NCBI GenBank assembly: GCA_045541395.1
Contig: JAZQIZ010000001.1
Location: forward strand, 62,001 to 126,000
Direction: 5' to 3'
DNA length: 64,000 bases
Source: JAZRWQ01 sp045541395
Lineage (GTDB): Bacteria > Bacillota > Clostridia > Oscillospirales > UMGS1783
Part shown: in pieces, positions 49,634 through 57,887 of the stretch
Layout: each line of letters opens with the position of its first letter
How positions within the stretch are numbered: the stretch's first letter is position 1
Position numbers and translations under genes: made by a program
Notes under the pieces: generated by a model
Told to the model about the DNA's origin: nothing
Databases searched by the model: none
What the model saw: the letters and a program-made list of their open reading frames with translations, nothing else

Positions 49634-50836
49634 TTACTTAAGGTTATTCACAATTTCAAGAGTGTCTCTTGCAATAAGAAGCTCTTCGTTTGTAGGAAGA
49701 ACCCAAGCTTCAACTTTGGAATCCTCAGCAGAGAATTTAGCTTCTTTTCTGGAAGCCTTAGCGTTGGCTTCTTTATCAACCTTCAGGCCAAGGTATTCCA
49801 TCTCGCTGCAAACAGCTTCACGGATTTCAGCATCGTTTTCACCAATACCGCCGGTGAAGAGGATAGCATCAACGCCGCCCATACCTGCAGCATAGCCACC
49901 AACGAACTTCTTGATCTGATAAACAAGCATTTCAATGGTAAGCTTAGCTCTTTCGTTGCCTTCAGCTGCAGCAGCCTTAACGTCGCGGCAGTCGCTGGAA
50001 ACACCGGAAATACCGAGGAAGCCGGATTTCTTGTTCATAATGTTTGCCATTTCATCGGCAGAAAGGCCTTCTTTGTTCATAACGAATGTAACAACAGAAG
50101 GATCAATACCGCCGGAACGAGTACCCATAATAAAGCCGTCAAGGGGGGTGAGACCCATAGAGGTATCATAACACTTACCGTCTTTAATAGCAGAAATGGA
50201 ACTACCGTTACCTAAATGGCAGGTAATAACCTTTTTGCCTTCAAGACCTCCGATGATTTGACCGTATCTCTGGCTAACAAATCTATGACTGGTGCCATGG
50301 AAGCCGTATCTTCTGATAGAATACTTTTCATAGTATTCATAAGGAAGACCAAAGATATAAGCCTTGGGAGGCATTGTCTGATGGAAGGAAGTATCGAAAA
50401 TAGCAACCATGGGAGTTTCCTTACCGAAAACTTCCTGGCAAGCCTTCATAGCGATAGCCTGGGGAGGATTATGAAGAGGGCCAAGTTCTCTGAGTGCCAG
50501 CATATCTTCAATAACCTTATCGGTAACTAAAGTAGCTTCCTTATAGATTTCGCCGCCGTGCAGTGCTCTGTGGCCTACAGCGGTGATTTCCTTAACGTCG
50601 TCAATAACCTTGCCTTCGCCATTTGTTAAAACGTCAACAACAGCAAGGAATGCTTCCTTGTGGCTGGGGAAGCTAAGTTCTTTCTTAACTTCTACGCCTG
50701 CGGCAGTTTTATGGCCGATAAGACCGTCAATGCCGATTCTTTCGCAATTGCCTTTTGCTAATACTGCTTCAGTCTCCATATCAATAAGCTGATACTTTAA
50801 GGAGGAGCTGCCTGCATTAATAACTAAGATTTTCAT
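49634..50836 (-). CDS. ackA: Acetate kinase
   Basis: Converts acetyl phosphate and ADP to acetate and ATP, an energy-yielding fermentation step. ILVINAGSSSLKYQLI at the N-terminus, NPPQAIAM, HLGNGSSISAI, the GTRSGGIDPSVV region and GGIGENDAEIR are the hallmarks. 400 residues. GGGGG precedes the ATG. No pta gene is adjacent. Divergent from tmcAL with interlocked promoters. Confidence 0.97.
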   Translation of the reverse strand: MKILVINAGSSSLKYQLIDMETEAVLAKGNCERIGIDGLIGHKTAAGVEVKKELSFPSHKEAFLAVVDVLTNGEGKVIDDVKEITAVGHRALHGGEIYKEATLVTDKVIEDMLALRELGPLHNPPQAIAMKACQEVFGKETPMVAIFDTSFHQTMPPKAYIFGLPYEYYEKYSIRRYGFHGTSHRFVSQRYGQIIGGLEGKKVITCHLGNGSSISAIKDGKCYDTSMGLTPLDGFIMGTRSGGIDPSVVTFVMNKEGLSADEMANIMNKKSGFLGISGVSSDCRDVKAAAAEGNERAKLTIEMLVYQIKKFVGGYAAGMGGVDAILFTGGIGENDAEIREAVCSEMEYLGLKVDKEANAKASRKEAKFSAEDSKVEAWVLPTNEELLIARDTLEIVNNLK

Positions 50837-50866
50837 TGGTTTACCCCCATGTATTTTATTAATTAC

Positions 50867-50895
50867 TTGATTAAAATATAAAAACCACTTATAAT
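50867..50895 (+). promoter_or_regulatory. Promoter of tmcAL
   Basis: TTGATT, 17 bp, TATAAT. Its -10 overlaps the -10 of the ackA promoter by two bases (TATAATTATA). Confidence 0.55.
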
Positions 50896-50922
50896 TATAA
50901 TATTAAAGTTAAAAATAATCAA
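50894..50922 (-). promoter_or_regulatory. Promoter of ackA
   Basis: Minus strand: TTGATT, 17 bp, TATAAT. Confidence 0.65.
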
Positions 50923-50949
50923 CCTTTTTTTGCATTAATGGGAGGTTTT

Positions 50950-52137
50950 ATGGTAAATACAGCTATAATATCTGAATATAATCCATTTCATAAAGGCCAT
51001 AAGTATCTTATAGAAGAAGCAAGAAGGATAACCGGAGCTGATTATATTACGGTTATTATGTCAGGATCCTTTGTTCAAAGAGCAGAGCCTGCTGTTTTTT
51101 CCAAGGAAGCCAGAGCAAAAATGGCCCTTGAAAGCGGTGCTGATATTGTAATTGAATTGCCCTGTGTAAATGTACTGCAAAGCGCGGAACGATATGCTAT
51201 GGGTGCTGTTTTCGTTGCGAACAGCATAAAAGCTGATTATCTGGCCTTTGGAAGCGAATGCGGCGATATTGATAAAATTATAAAAACAGCAGAAGCTGTA
51301 ACTACAGATAGAGTCAATAGCAGATTGCAGGATTTTTTGCAATCCGGTAGTTCTTTTCCGGCGGCAAGGGCAAAAGCCATTGAACTGATATGCCCTGAAA
51401 TAGGCGATATTCTCAGTAAACCCAATAATATTCTGGGTGTAGAATATGTAAAAGCATTAAGAACTTTAAATTCAGATACAATACCGGTTACAGTTAAACG
51501 TATTGGTGCAAATCACGATGACTCTCAGATAAATAACGGTTTTGCATCTGCTACGCATATAAGGAAAATGTTATTGGAGCAGAAAAGTACTTCGGAATTT
51601 GTGCCGGAAGCTGTTGCGAAAATAATAAATGAAGAAATTGCCGGCGGTCGCTGTGTTCTTAATAAAGAATTCTTTAACAGAGCAATGCTTGCTTCTCTCA
51701 GAACAAAGGATATCCAAAGCATTTCTTTGGCTACGGATTGTGCCGAAGGACTGGAGTATAAAATTATTTCCGGAATTCAAAACCATAATTCCATTGATGC
51801 GATCACCGATGAAGTAAAATCTAAAAGATACACCCATTCCCGTATTAGAAGAATCCTCTTGTCTGTTTTTTTGGGAATAAATAAATGCGATCATACTATG
51901 CCATCTTATGTTAGGCTGTTAGGGCTGAGAAAGAGTGCTTCTAAAGCCTGGAACGAAATAAAAGAGTTCTGTTTTCTTCCTGTAATTGAGCGACCGGCAA
52001 AGCAGATTTCTTATTTGGATGAAAACGTCCGACAGGCATTGGAAAGGGAAATGATTTTTGATGAAATATGGGGGAGTTTTTGCGAAAAAGTAATGGATTT
52101 TGGTGAAAATTACAGAAAATATCCTGTTGTTCTGTAG
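50950..52137 (+). CDS. tmcAL: tRNA(Met) cytidine acetate ligase
   Basis: Uses acetate and ATP to acetylate cytidine 34 of elongator tRNA-Met. N-terminal nucleotidyltransferase signature IISEYNPFHKGHKYLI and GSFVQRAEPAVF, later HDDSQINNGFASATHIR (HIGH-like and ISSTxIR-like blocks). 395 residues. ATG at 50950 follows GGGAGG at four bases. Being next to ackA, an acetate-forming enzyme, is the usual Firmicutes arrangement. Confidence 0.93.
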   Translation: MVNTAIISEYNPFHKGHKYLIEEARRITGADYITVIMSGSFVQRAEPAVFSKEARAKMALESGADIVIELPCVNVLQSAERYAMGAVFVANSIKADYLAFGSECGDIDKIIKTAEAVTTDRVNSRLQDFLQSGSSFPAARAKAIELICPEIGDILSKPNNILGVEYVKALRTLNSDTIPVTVKRIGANHDDSQINNGFASATHIRKMLLEQKSTSEFVPEAVAKIINEEIAGGRCVLNKEFFNRAMLASLRTKDIQSISLATDCAEGLEYKIISGIQNHNSIDAITDEVKSKRYTHSRIRRILLSVFLGINKCDHTMPSYVRLLGLRKSASKAWNEIKEFCFLPVIERPAKQISYLDENVRQALEREMIFDEIWGSFCEKVMDFGENYRKYPVVL

Positions 52138-52203
52138 TTTTGGTTGAAATTATTTGCAAATTATGATAAATTATTATCAAATCCAAGAAAAGAGGTTTTT
52201 CAT

Positions 52204-53517
52204 ATGAAGAAAGGAAATGCAATTGCACTTTTACCTATAGCCGTATTTATTATTTTATATCTTGGCTTAGGTATACTTTTTGAGTACGTACTCAAAATTG
52301 AAATGGGTTTCTATAATATCCCTATTGTTGTTATCTTTTTGATCGCATTACTTGTTGCCTGTTTGCAGAATAAAGGAATCAACTTTGATAAAAAGCTTGA
52401 AATAATGGGCAAGGGTGTTGGTGATAAGAATATTATTACCATGATTTTAATTTTCCTTTGTGCCGGCGCTTTTGTTGGCGTTGTTGGCAGAAGCAGTGCA
52501 GAAAGTGTTGCCTATTTTATGCTTTCTATTATTCCTGCTGAATTTGCAGTTGCTGTTCTGTTTGTGGTTAGCTGCTTTGTTTCTACTGCAATGGGCACCT
52601 CTGTGGGGACAATTACACTTATAACCCCTATAGCTGTTGCAGTTTCCGCTGCTTCCGGTTTCAGTATGCCTTTATGTGTAGGTACTGTTGTTGGCGGTGC
52701 TATGTTCGGTGATAACCTTTCCTTTATTTCCGATACTACTATTGCCGCCTGTAACGGTCAGGGATGCGCCATGAAGGATAAGTTTAAAGCTAACTTCTGG
52801 ATCGCGCTTCCTGCTGCTATAGCAACTTTAATTATAATTATAATATTCTCATTAACTGCCGAAAATCCTGTAGCTGTAGAAAATACATATAATCTTGTTC
52901 AGATCATTCCTTATATTCTCGTTCTTATTGGCGGTATTGCCGGTATTAACGTATTTGCGGTTCTGCTTATCGGCATAGTGTCAGGTTCTGTTATTATGCT
53001 TGCTACCGGCGCTATTGAACCCACTGCTCTTCTGGCTAATATGGGCACCGGCGCTGCAGGTATGTTTGAAACAACAATGGTTGCTATTTTAGTATCTGCC
53101 ATCTGCGCACTTATTCGTGAATACGGCGGCTTTGATGCTCTTCTTAGCGGCATTAAGCGTGTATTCAAGGGCAAAAAGGGCGGTCAGTTAGGTATGGGCC
53201 TTTTAGTTGGTGCAATGGATATTGCTACTGCAAATAATACTGTTGCTATTGTAATGGCTAACCCCATTGCAAAAGAAATGTCTGAAACCTATGGTATATC
53301 TCCCAAGAAATCTGCTTCTCTGCTTGATACTTTCTCTTGCATATTCCAGGGCATTATTCCTTACGGCGCACAGATACTTGTTGCAATAGCCGCTGTATCT
53401 ACTGCGGGTTATTCTATTTCCGCTTTTGAAATAATACCCTACCTGTTCTATCCGTTCTTATTGCTTGTAAGCTCACTTATTTTCATTTTCCTTGTTCCTG
53501 AAAAGAAAAATAAATAA
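52204..53517 (+). CDS. NhaC-family transporter (second member)
   Basis: Polytopic membrane protein of 437 residues with about ten helices; FGDNLSFISDTTIAAC marks the NhaC antiporter superfamily, and MGTSVGTITLITPIAVA the other half-repeat. Cargo may be Na+/H+ or an organic acid or amino acid; nothing local settles it. No riboswitch is seen in front, in contrast to the lysine-regulated relative near 13 kb. ATG at 52204 follows AAGAGG; the earlier TTG at 52144 lacks a site. Ends at a strong terminator. Confidence 0.83.
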   Translation: MKKGNAIALLPIAVFIILYLGLGILFEYVLKIEMGFYNIPIVVIFLIALLVACLQNKGINFDKKLEIMGKGVGDKNIITMILIFLCAGAFVGVVGRSSAESVAYFMLSIIPAEFAVAVLFVVSCFVSTAMGTSVGTITLITPIAVAVSAASGFSMPLCVGTVVGGAMFGDNLSFISDTTIAACNGQGCAMKDKFKANFWIALPAAIATLIIIIIFSLTAENPVAVENTYNLVQIIPYILVLIGGIAGINVFAVLLIGIVSGSVIMLATGAIEPTALLANMGTGAAGMFETTMVAILVSAICALIREYGGFDALLSGIKRVFKGKKGGQLGMGLLVGAMDIATANNTVAIVMANPIAKEMSETYGISPKKSASLLDTFSCIFQGIIPYGAQILVAIAAVSTAGYSISAFEIIPYLFYPFLLLVSSLIFIFLVPEKKNK

Positions 53518-53523
53518 ATAAAT

Positions 53524-53549
53524 AATCGGCAATCAAAAGATTGCCGATT
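53524..53549. terminator. Bidirectional terminator
   Basis: Perfect 11-bp stem AATCGGCAATC / GATTGCCGATT with AAAA loop and T-rich tail between converging genes. Confidence 0.92.
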
Positions 53550-53553
53550 TTCT

Positions 53554-54756
53554 TTATTTATTTGCCAGTCTGCCTAAGCACTGCTCTGCCATAACAAGCA
53601 TTCTCGGAATATGGAATGGGCCTTTAAACAGATTACCTTTACATGCCGGAGTTGTAGGTGTGCCGTCTTTTCTTAAATACCCAAACCATTCTCCTCCGCC
53701 TTCCTTATCGGAAAAATGTTCAAAGGCATATTTGTCTGCCATAATAAAATCGTTCCAATATTTTTCTTTGCCGGTTGCTTCAAATAAGAGCAGGGAAGAA
53801 ATAATTGTTTCGCAGGTGGGCCACCAAAGCTTCATATCGTGTTCAAGGGCTTCCGGTGGATAGCCTAGTACGTCCGTAAATGCAATAAGACCTCCGTTTT
53901 CATAGTCCCAACCTTTTTCCATGGCCCATTCATACATATTCTCCGCTTTTTCAAGAACGGTCATATCGCCGGTGTTTTGAGCTTGATTAATAAGAAACCA
54001 AACTCCTTCAATAGTATGCCCCGGATTCATTGTTCTTCCGCCGTAGGCATCCTTTAAAAATTCACCGTCAGGTCCGGTCATCTCAAGTAAGGCTTTAAGC
54101 TCTGGCTTATAGAAATATCTGAATATTTCATCTGTGAGGGACTTTGCGATCGCATTATATTTATCGGCGTTTTCTTTATCGTTACGAAGCATAATATGGG
54201 TAATGTTAAGAAGGATCATAGGCTCGGAATAAGCTCGGGTAGGGCGGCTGCCGGGAATAGTTTTAGGAGTAATTTTAAAAGGATCATTATTGCGGTCACA
54301 GTAAATATCCATTATAAAATCATAATACTTTCTTGCTTTTTCAAGGTATTCAGGAGCGTCAAATGCAGTAGCATATTCAGCGCATGCAATAATGTAAAAT
54401 GTTTCTGAGAAGAAATAACGGCGTTTCCTTAAGGGAATACCTTCCTTGGTAACAGAAAAGTACATTCTTCCGTCTTTTTTGTCGATACAATGGTCCTCAG
54501 CAAAGCTTATACAGCTTTTTGCAAAGTTTTTATATTCTTCGTTATATCCGTATACGTTACACAGATTAGAGAAAACCCAGGCGCATCTGCCCTGAAACCA
54601 AACTGATTTATCGGTACAATATTCTATACCCCTCTGATCTACGCAGGTTATTACACCGCCGTGTTCCTTATCCTGTCCGTGCTTCAGCCAGAATTCAATT
54701 ACGTTTTCATTCAGTTCCTTAAGGTATTTTGCCTGATACTCACTGTAATGGTTCAT
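53554..54756 (-). CDS. N-acylglucosamine 2-epimerase-family protein
   Basis: AGE-superfamily (alpha/alpha)6 barrel, the fold of enzymes that interconvert GlcNAc and ManNAc or epimerise other sugars. The family residues are visible: WFQGRCAWVFSNL, FYIIACAEYATAFD, NPGHTIEGVWFL, EHDMKLWWPTCETI and GEWFGYL near the end, with His at the predicted catalytic sites. 400 residues. ATG at 54756 follows GTGAG; upstream ATGs at 54774 and 54762 are alternatives. It diverges from a ROK regulator and deacetylase/kinase operon, so an N-acyl amino sugar substrate is likely. Confidence 0.85.
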   Translation of the reverse strand: MNHYSEYQAKYLKELNENVIEFWLKHGQDKEHGGVITCVDQRGIEYCTDKSVWFQGRCAWVFSNLCNVYGYNEEYKNFAKSCISFAEDHCIDKKDGRMYFSVTKEGIPLRKRRYFFSETFYIIACAEYATAFDAPEYLEKARKYYDFIMDIYCDRNNDPFKITPKTIPGSRPTRAYSEPMILLNITHIMLRNDKENADKYNAIAKSLTDEIFRYFYKPELKALLEMTGPDGEFLKDAYGGRTMNPGHTIEGVWFLINQAQNTGDMTVLEKAENMYEWAMEKGWDYENGGLIAFTDVLGYPPEALEHDMKLWWPTCETIISSLLLFEATGKEKYWNDFIMADKYAFEHFSDKEGGGEWFGYLRKDGTPTTPACKGNLFKGPFHIPRMLVMAEQCLGRLANK

Positions 54757-54787
54757 AATCATACTCACTTTCATTTGTGTCAGTAGG

Positions 54788-54802
54788 TTGATACGGAATC
54801 AA
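54788..54802. promoter_or_regulatory. Inverted repeat in epimerase leader
   Basis: Perfect TTGAT-ACGGA-ATCAA, about 15 bases downstream of the expected start of transcription of the epimerase gene. Its reverse complement (TTGATTCCGTATCAA) resembles the element at 54930-54945 beside the ROK gene. Confidence 0.5.
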
Positions 54803-54819
54803 GATTAACCCTGTATCCT

Positions 54820-54848
54820 ATTATGACACTTTTAGGGCCGTATGTCAA
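54820..54848 (-). promoter_or_regulatory. Promoter of epimerase gene
   Basis: Minus strand: TTGACA, 17 bp, CATAAT. Confidence 0.65.
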
Positions 54849-54887
54849 TATAATTTGAAAATACAGCCTGCAAATCATAAAAAAACC

Positions 54888-54916
54888 TTGACAAACAGCA
54901 GGTATCGCACTATACT
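54888..54916 (+). promoter_or_regulatory. Promoter of ROK regulator operon
   Basis: TTGACA, 17 bp, TATACT, about 45 bases before the ATG. Confidence 0.75.
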
Positions 54917-54924
54917 GAACGTAG

Positions 54925-54949
54925 TTAGTTTGAATTCCGAACAAATTAA
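54925..54949. promoter_or_regulatory. Candidate operator for ROK regulator
   Basis: Imperfect inverted repeat TTAGTTTG-n9-CAAATTAA with core GAATTCCGAA, lying just after the predicted start of transcription, where a repressor could block elongation or open-complex formation. Confidence 0.5.
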
Positions 54950-54960
54950 GTGAGGCATAT

Positions 54961-56148
54961 ATGAAAACTCCTGGGTCAGTCGATATATCGATAGTAAGAA
55001 ATATAAACAGCCGCGCGTTGCTTGATGCGATCTTTAGTCTTGAGGTTACCTCCCGTTCTGCATTAGCTAAAAAACTTGGTATGAGTAAGTCCTCCGTTTC
55101 GACAAATCTTATTCCCCTTATAGAAAGTGGAATTGTATCCGAATTGGGGGAAGGTGAAGTTTCCGTTGCAGGCGGAAGAAAACCTCAGCTTATCTCTTTT
55201 AATAAGAATAATAAATACGTTATTGCTGTTGACCTTAATATGTCAAGTCCTTTGTTTGTTTTGGGCAATCTCAAGGGGGAACAGCTCAGTGAGTTTACCT
55301 GTAAGCTGAACAGCAGTGTTTCTCAGGAAGATTATCTCAATATGCTCTATAATGCAGTTGAACTGCTTATTTCAGCAAGAGGCATATGCAAGGAAGATAT
55401 TTGCTATATTGCCATTGCTTCTCCGGGTGTATTTGACGAGCACAGCCGTTTGTGTTCAAGCAACCGTAACTACGGAGGTGTACGGTTTAAAACTCTTGAT
55501 CTTAGAAATGTTATAGAGGAAAAGTACGGGATCCCCGTTTTTATTAAAAATGATGTTAAGACCGCTGCACTGGGAGAATGGGCAAATAACAGCAGAAATA
55601 CTGATAATATGTTATATCTCAGCTGTGGTCTCGGCATAGGTACAGGCCTTATTTTAGAAGGAAGACTTTTTGACGGCTTCAGCAACGCAGCAGGCGAAAT
55701 ATATAATTATCTTGATTACTCCTCAATAAATAGTGAGGTAACTATTGAAGATACTGTTTGTATGAAATGGCTTATTAATAAGGTTAACGGCGATGTTTCA
55801 AAAGGAGTTGATACCTGTCTTTCGAAACAGTCTCAGATCGACTTTGAAGGTATCGTAAATGCCTATAAATCAGAAGATAAGTATATTATTTCGGTTGCTG
55901 AGGAAATTGCACACAAACTTAATACCGTAATAGTAAACCTTGTTAATCTTCTTGATATAGATAGCGTTGTATTGGGCGGCGAATATTTAAAATTTGCTCC
56001 AACCGTTATAACGGATTTTGAAGATAATTTTATAAAATACTGCAGAAGGGCGCCTAAAATTGTACCCGGTATTTTAAAGCAGTATGCAGGTGTCCAGGGG
56101 TTGTTTTTAACAGCAAGAGAAAAATATTTTAAGTTTTTATGTAAATAA
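54961..56148 (+). CDS. ROK-family transcriptional regulator (NagC/XylR type)
   Basis: Repressor-like protein with an N-terminal helix-turn-helix (about 20-65: SRSALAKKLGMSKSSVSTNLIPL) fused to a ROK domain. The ROK phosphate motif is present in part (VIAVDLNMSS, SPGVF, FIKNDVKTAALGEW, SCGLGIGTG), but the Cys-rich zinc motif of ROK kinases is missing (SNAAGEIYN is followed by no CxCGxxGCxE), so it is probably a non-kinase sugar sensor. 395 residues. AGE epimerase diverges from it; DeoC-like, PIG-L and ROK kinase genes follow. Likely regulator of this locus. Confidence 0.87.
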   Translation: MKTPGSVDISIVRNINSRALLDAIFSLEVTSRSALAKKLGMSKSSVSTNLIPLIESGIVSELGEGEVSVAGGRKPQLISFNKNNKYVIAVDLNMSSPLFVLGNLKGEQLSEFTCKLNSSVSQEDYLNMLYNAVELLISARGICKEDICYIAIASPGVFDEHSRLCSSNRNYGGVRFKTLDLRNVIEEKYGIPVFIKNDVKTAALGEWANNSRNTDNMLYLSCGLGIGTGLILEGRLFDGFSNAAGEIYNYLDYSSINSEVTIEDTVCMKWLINKVNGDVSKGVDTCLSKQSQIDFEGIVNAYKSEDKYIISVAEEIAHKLNTVIVNLVNLLDIDSVVLGGEYLKFAPTVITDFEDNFIKYCRRAPKIVPGILKQYAGVQGLFLTAREKYFKFLCK

Positions 56149-56169
56149 ATTTTCAAAGGAGATATTAAT

Positions 56170-56937
56170 ATGACCAGAGAAGAATTTGCAAAAACCATTG
56201 ATCACGCAATGTTATGGCAGGATACTCCCAGAGAATTACTTATTAAGAGATGCCATGATGTTGTAAAGTATGGCTTTGCCTGCATCTGCTGTTTTCCCAG
56301 TGATGTTCCCATTGCCAAGGAAATAATAGGCGATAAGGGCAATATTTGTGCTGTTGTTGGCTATCCTATGGGTATGAATACCACCGAAACAAAGGTATTT
56401 GAAGCTTTGGATGCTATCGAAAAAGGAGCCAATGAAATTGACGTTGTAATGAATGTATCCCGTTTTCTTAACAAGGAATACGATTATGTTCTTAATGAAT
56501 TAAAGGCAGTTGTTAATGCTTGTAAAGAAAAGCTTCCTGAATGTATTGTTAAGGTTATTATAGAAGTTTATCATCTTGCTCCTGCAGAAGCTATGAAGGG
56601 GGCTAAGACCATGCTTCCTCCTGAAGAGTTTATTAATAAGCTCCATAATAACGAAAACCTTGCTAAGGCGTGCGAACTTGTTATTGAATCTGGTGCAGAT
56701 TACGTTAAGCAGGCAACCGGCTATGCTCCCGATCCTGATTTCAATAATGGCACTCAGAATCTTATAGATATCCACAATATTGTTGGTGATCGTATTAAGG
56801 TTAAAAATGCAGGTATTCCCAAGGATCTTGAAGAAGCTGTTTATTACGTTAAGGAGCTTGGTGTTTATAGAATAGGACACAATAATATGCCTGAATGGCT
56901 TGATGAAGCAGGGGAAGAATTCTGGAAAGATAAATAA
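56170..56937 (+). CDS. DeoC-like class I aldolase
   Basis: TIM-barrel protein of the deoxyribose-phosphate aldolase family. The catalytic pattern is mostly retained: ICCFPSDV (Cys site), EIDVVMNVS (Asp), DYVKQATGY with the Schiff-base Lys, and KVKNAGIP with the second Lys. But the family phosphate-site glycine run near the end is replaced by GIPKDLEEA and YRIGHNNMPEW, and the protein has an insert around APAEAMKGAKTMLPP. It may act on another aldol substrate of the amino-sugar pathway. 255 residues; AAAGGAG precedes the ATG, 21 bp after the regulator stop. Confidence 0.78.
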   Translation: MTREEFAKTIDHAMLWQDTPRELLIKRCHDVVKYGFACICCFPSDVPIAKEIIGDKGNICAVVGYPMGMNTTETKVFEALDAIEKGANEIDVVMNVSRFLNKEYDYVLNELKAVVNACKEKLPECIVKVIIEVYHLAPAEAMKGAKTMLPPEEFINKLHNNENLAKACELVIESGADYVKQATGYAPDPDFNNGTQNLIDIHNIVGDRIKVKNAGIPKDLEEAVYYVKELGVYRIGHNNMPEWLDEAGEEFWKDK

Positions 56938-57012
56938 TAAGCCATTTGTTTATTTGTGTTGAAATGTCTTTTTGTGTACATTTCTTACCTTAAAAAATAT
57001 AGTAAATAAAAG

Positions 57013-57047
57013 ATCTCTTTGCTATAATTATGGCAAAGAGATTTTTT
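57013..57047 (+). terminator. Hairpin with T-run between aldolase and deacetylase
   Basis: Perfect 10-bp stem ATCTCTTTGC / GCAAAGAGAT followed by T6. The loop contains TGCTATAAT (57020-57028), an extended -10 that could start transcription of the deacetylase gene. It may therefore be a terminator, a promoter, or both. Confidence 0.6.
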
Positions 57048-57059
57048 AGAGGTGATAAT

Positions 57060-57887
57060 ATGCGAGTATATATTCCCGATAATGTTTCTGAAAAAACTGC
57101 TTTTGAGCGAACAACCGATCTTTGCATTTGCGCCCATCAAGATGATGCTGAAATAATGGCATTTTGTGCTATTAACAACTGCTTTAATCGGCCGGATAAA
57201 TGGTATACAGGGATTACGGTAAGTGACGGTGCAGGTTCTCCGCGTATCGGAAAATTTGAAAATTTTACTGATGAACAAATGAAAGCAGTAAGAGTTATAG
57301 AACAGGAGCGTGCCGCAGATTTAGGCAAATATTCGGCGCAGGTTCAATTAGGCTTTAGCAGTAAGGAAATCAAGTACGATGCCTGTACAAAGCTGGAAGA
57401 GGAGCTTTCGGAGCTTTTGGCGGCAATTAAACCTCAAAGAGTTTTTATTCATAATCCTGCCGATAAGCACCCAACCCACGTTGCTTGTTGTCTGAGGGCG
57501 ATAAATGCCCTTAGGACTTTGCCTAAAGATATCCGTCCGGAGAAAATTTACGGTATGGAGGTATGGCGTTCTCTTGATTGGTTAAATGAAGAGTATAAGA
57601 TTTTATTTGATTGCAGCGCAGGGAAAGACCTTGCATTAAAAATACTCAGCGTGTTTGAATCTCAGATAGCAGGTGGTAAAAATTATGACGAGGCAGCCTG
57701 TGGACGTATGATAGCAAATGCAACCTTTCTGGAAAGCCATAATACCGATAATTTCTCTCTTGTTTCTTATGGCCTTGATTTAACCGATGCAGTTTATTCC
57801 AATACGGATATATGTGAGTATATTTTAAGTCTTTACAATAGAACAGGTGAAGACATCAAATCTCTTATAGGGAGCTTAAGAAAATGA
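57060..57887 (+). CDS. PIG-L-family N-deacetylase
   Basis: Zinc-dependent deacetylase of the PIG-L/LmbE family that removes acyl groups from GlcNAc-type sugars. The metal motif reads CAHQDDAE (normally AHPDDE) at residues 24-31, the TxxDG-like block is TVSDGAGSP, and the late His is in HNPADKHPTHVACC. No signal: cytoplasmic. 275 residues. ATG at 57060 follows GAGGTGAT; an upstream in-frame ATG lies in the hairpin. The ROK kinase gene overlaps its end by four bases, consistent with deacetylation followed by phosphorylation or the reverse. Confidence 0.83.
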   Translation: MRVYIPDNVSEKTAFERTTDLCICAHQDDAEIMAFCAINNCFNRPDKWYTGITVSDGAGSPRIGKFENFTDEQMKAVRVIEQERAADLGKYSAQVQLGFSSKEIKYDACTKLEEELSELLAAIKPQRVFIHNPADKHPTHVACCLRAINALRTLPKDIRPEKIYGMEVWRSLDWLNEEYKILFDCSAGKDLALKILSVFESQIAGGKNYDEAACGRMIANATFLESHNTDNFSLVSYGLDLTDAVYSNTDICEYILSLYNRTGEDIKSLIGSLRK

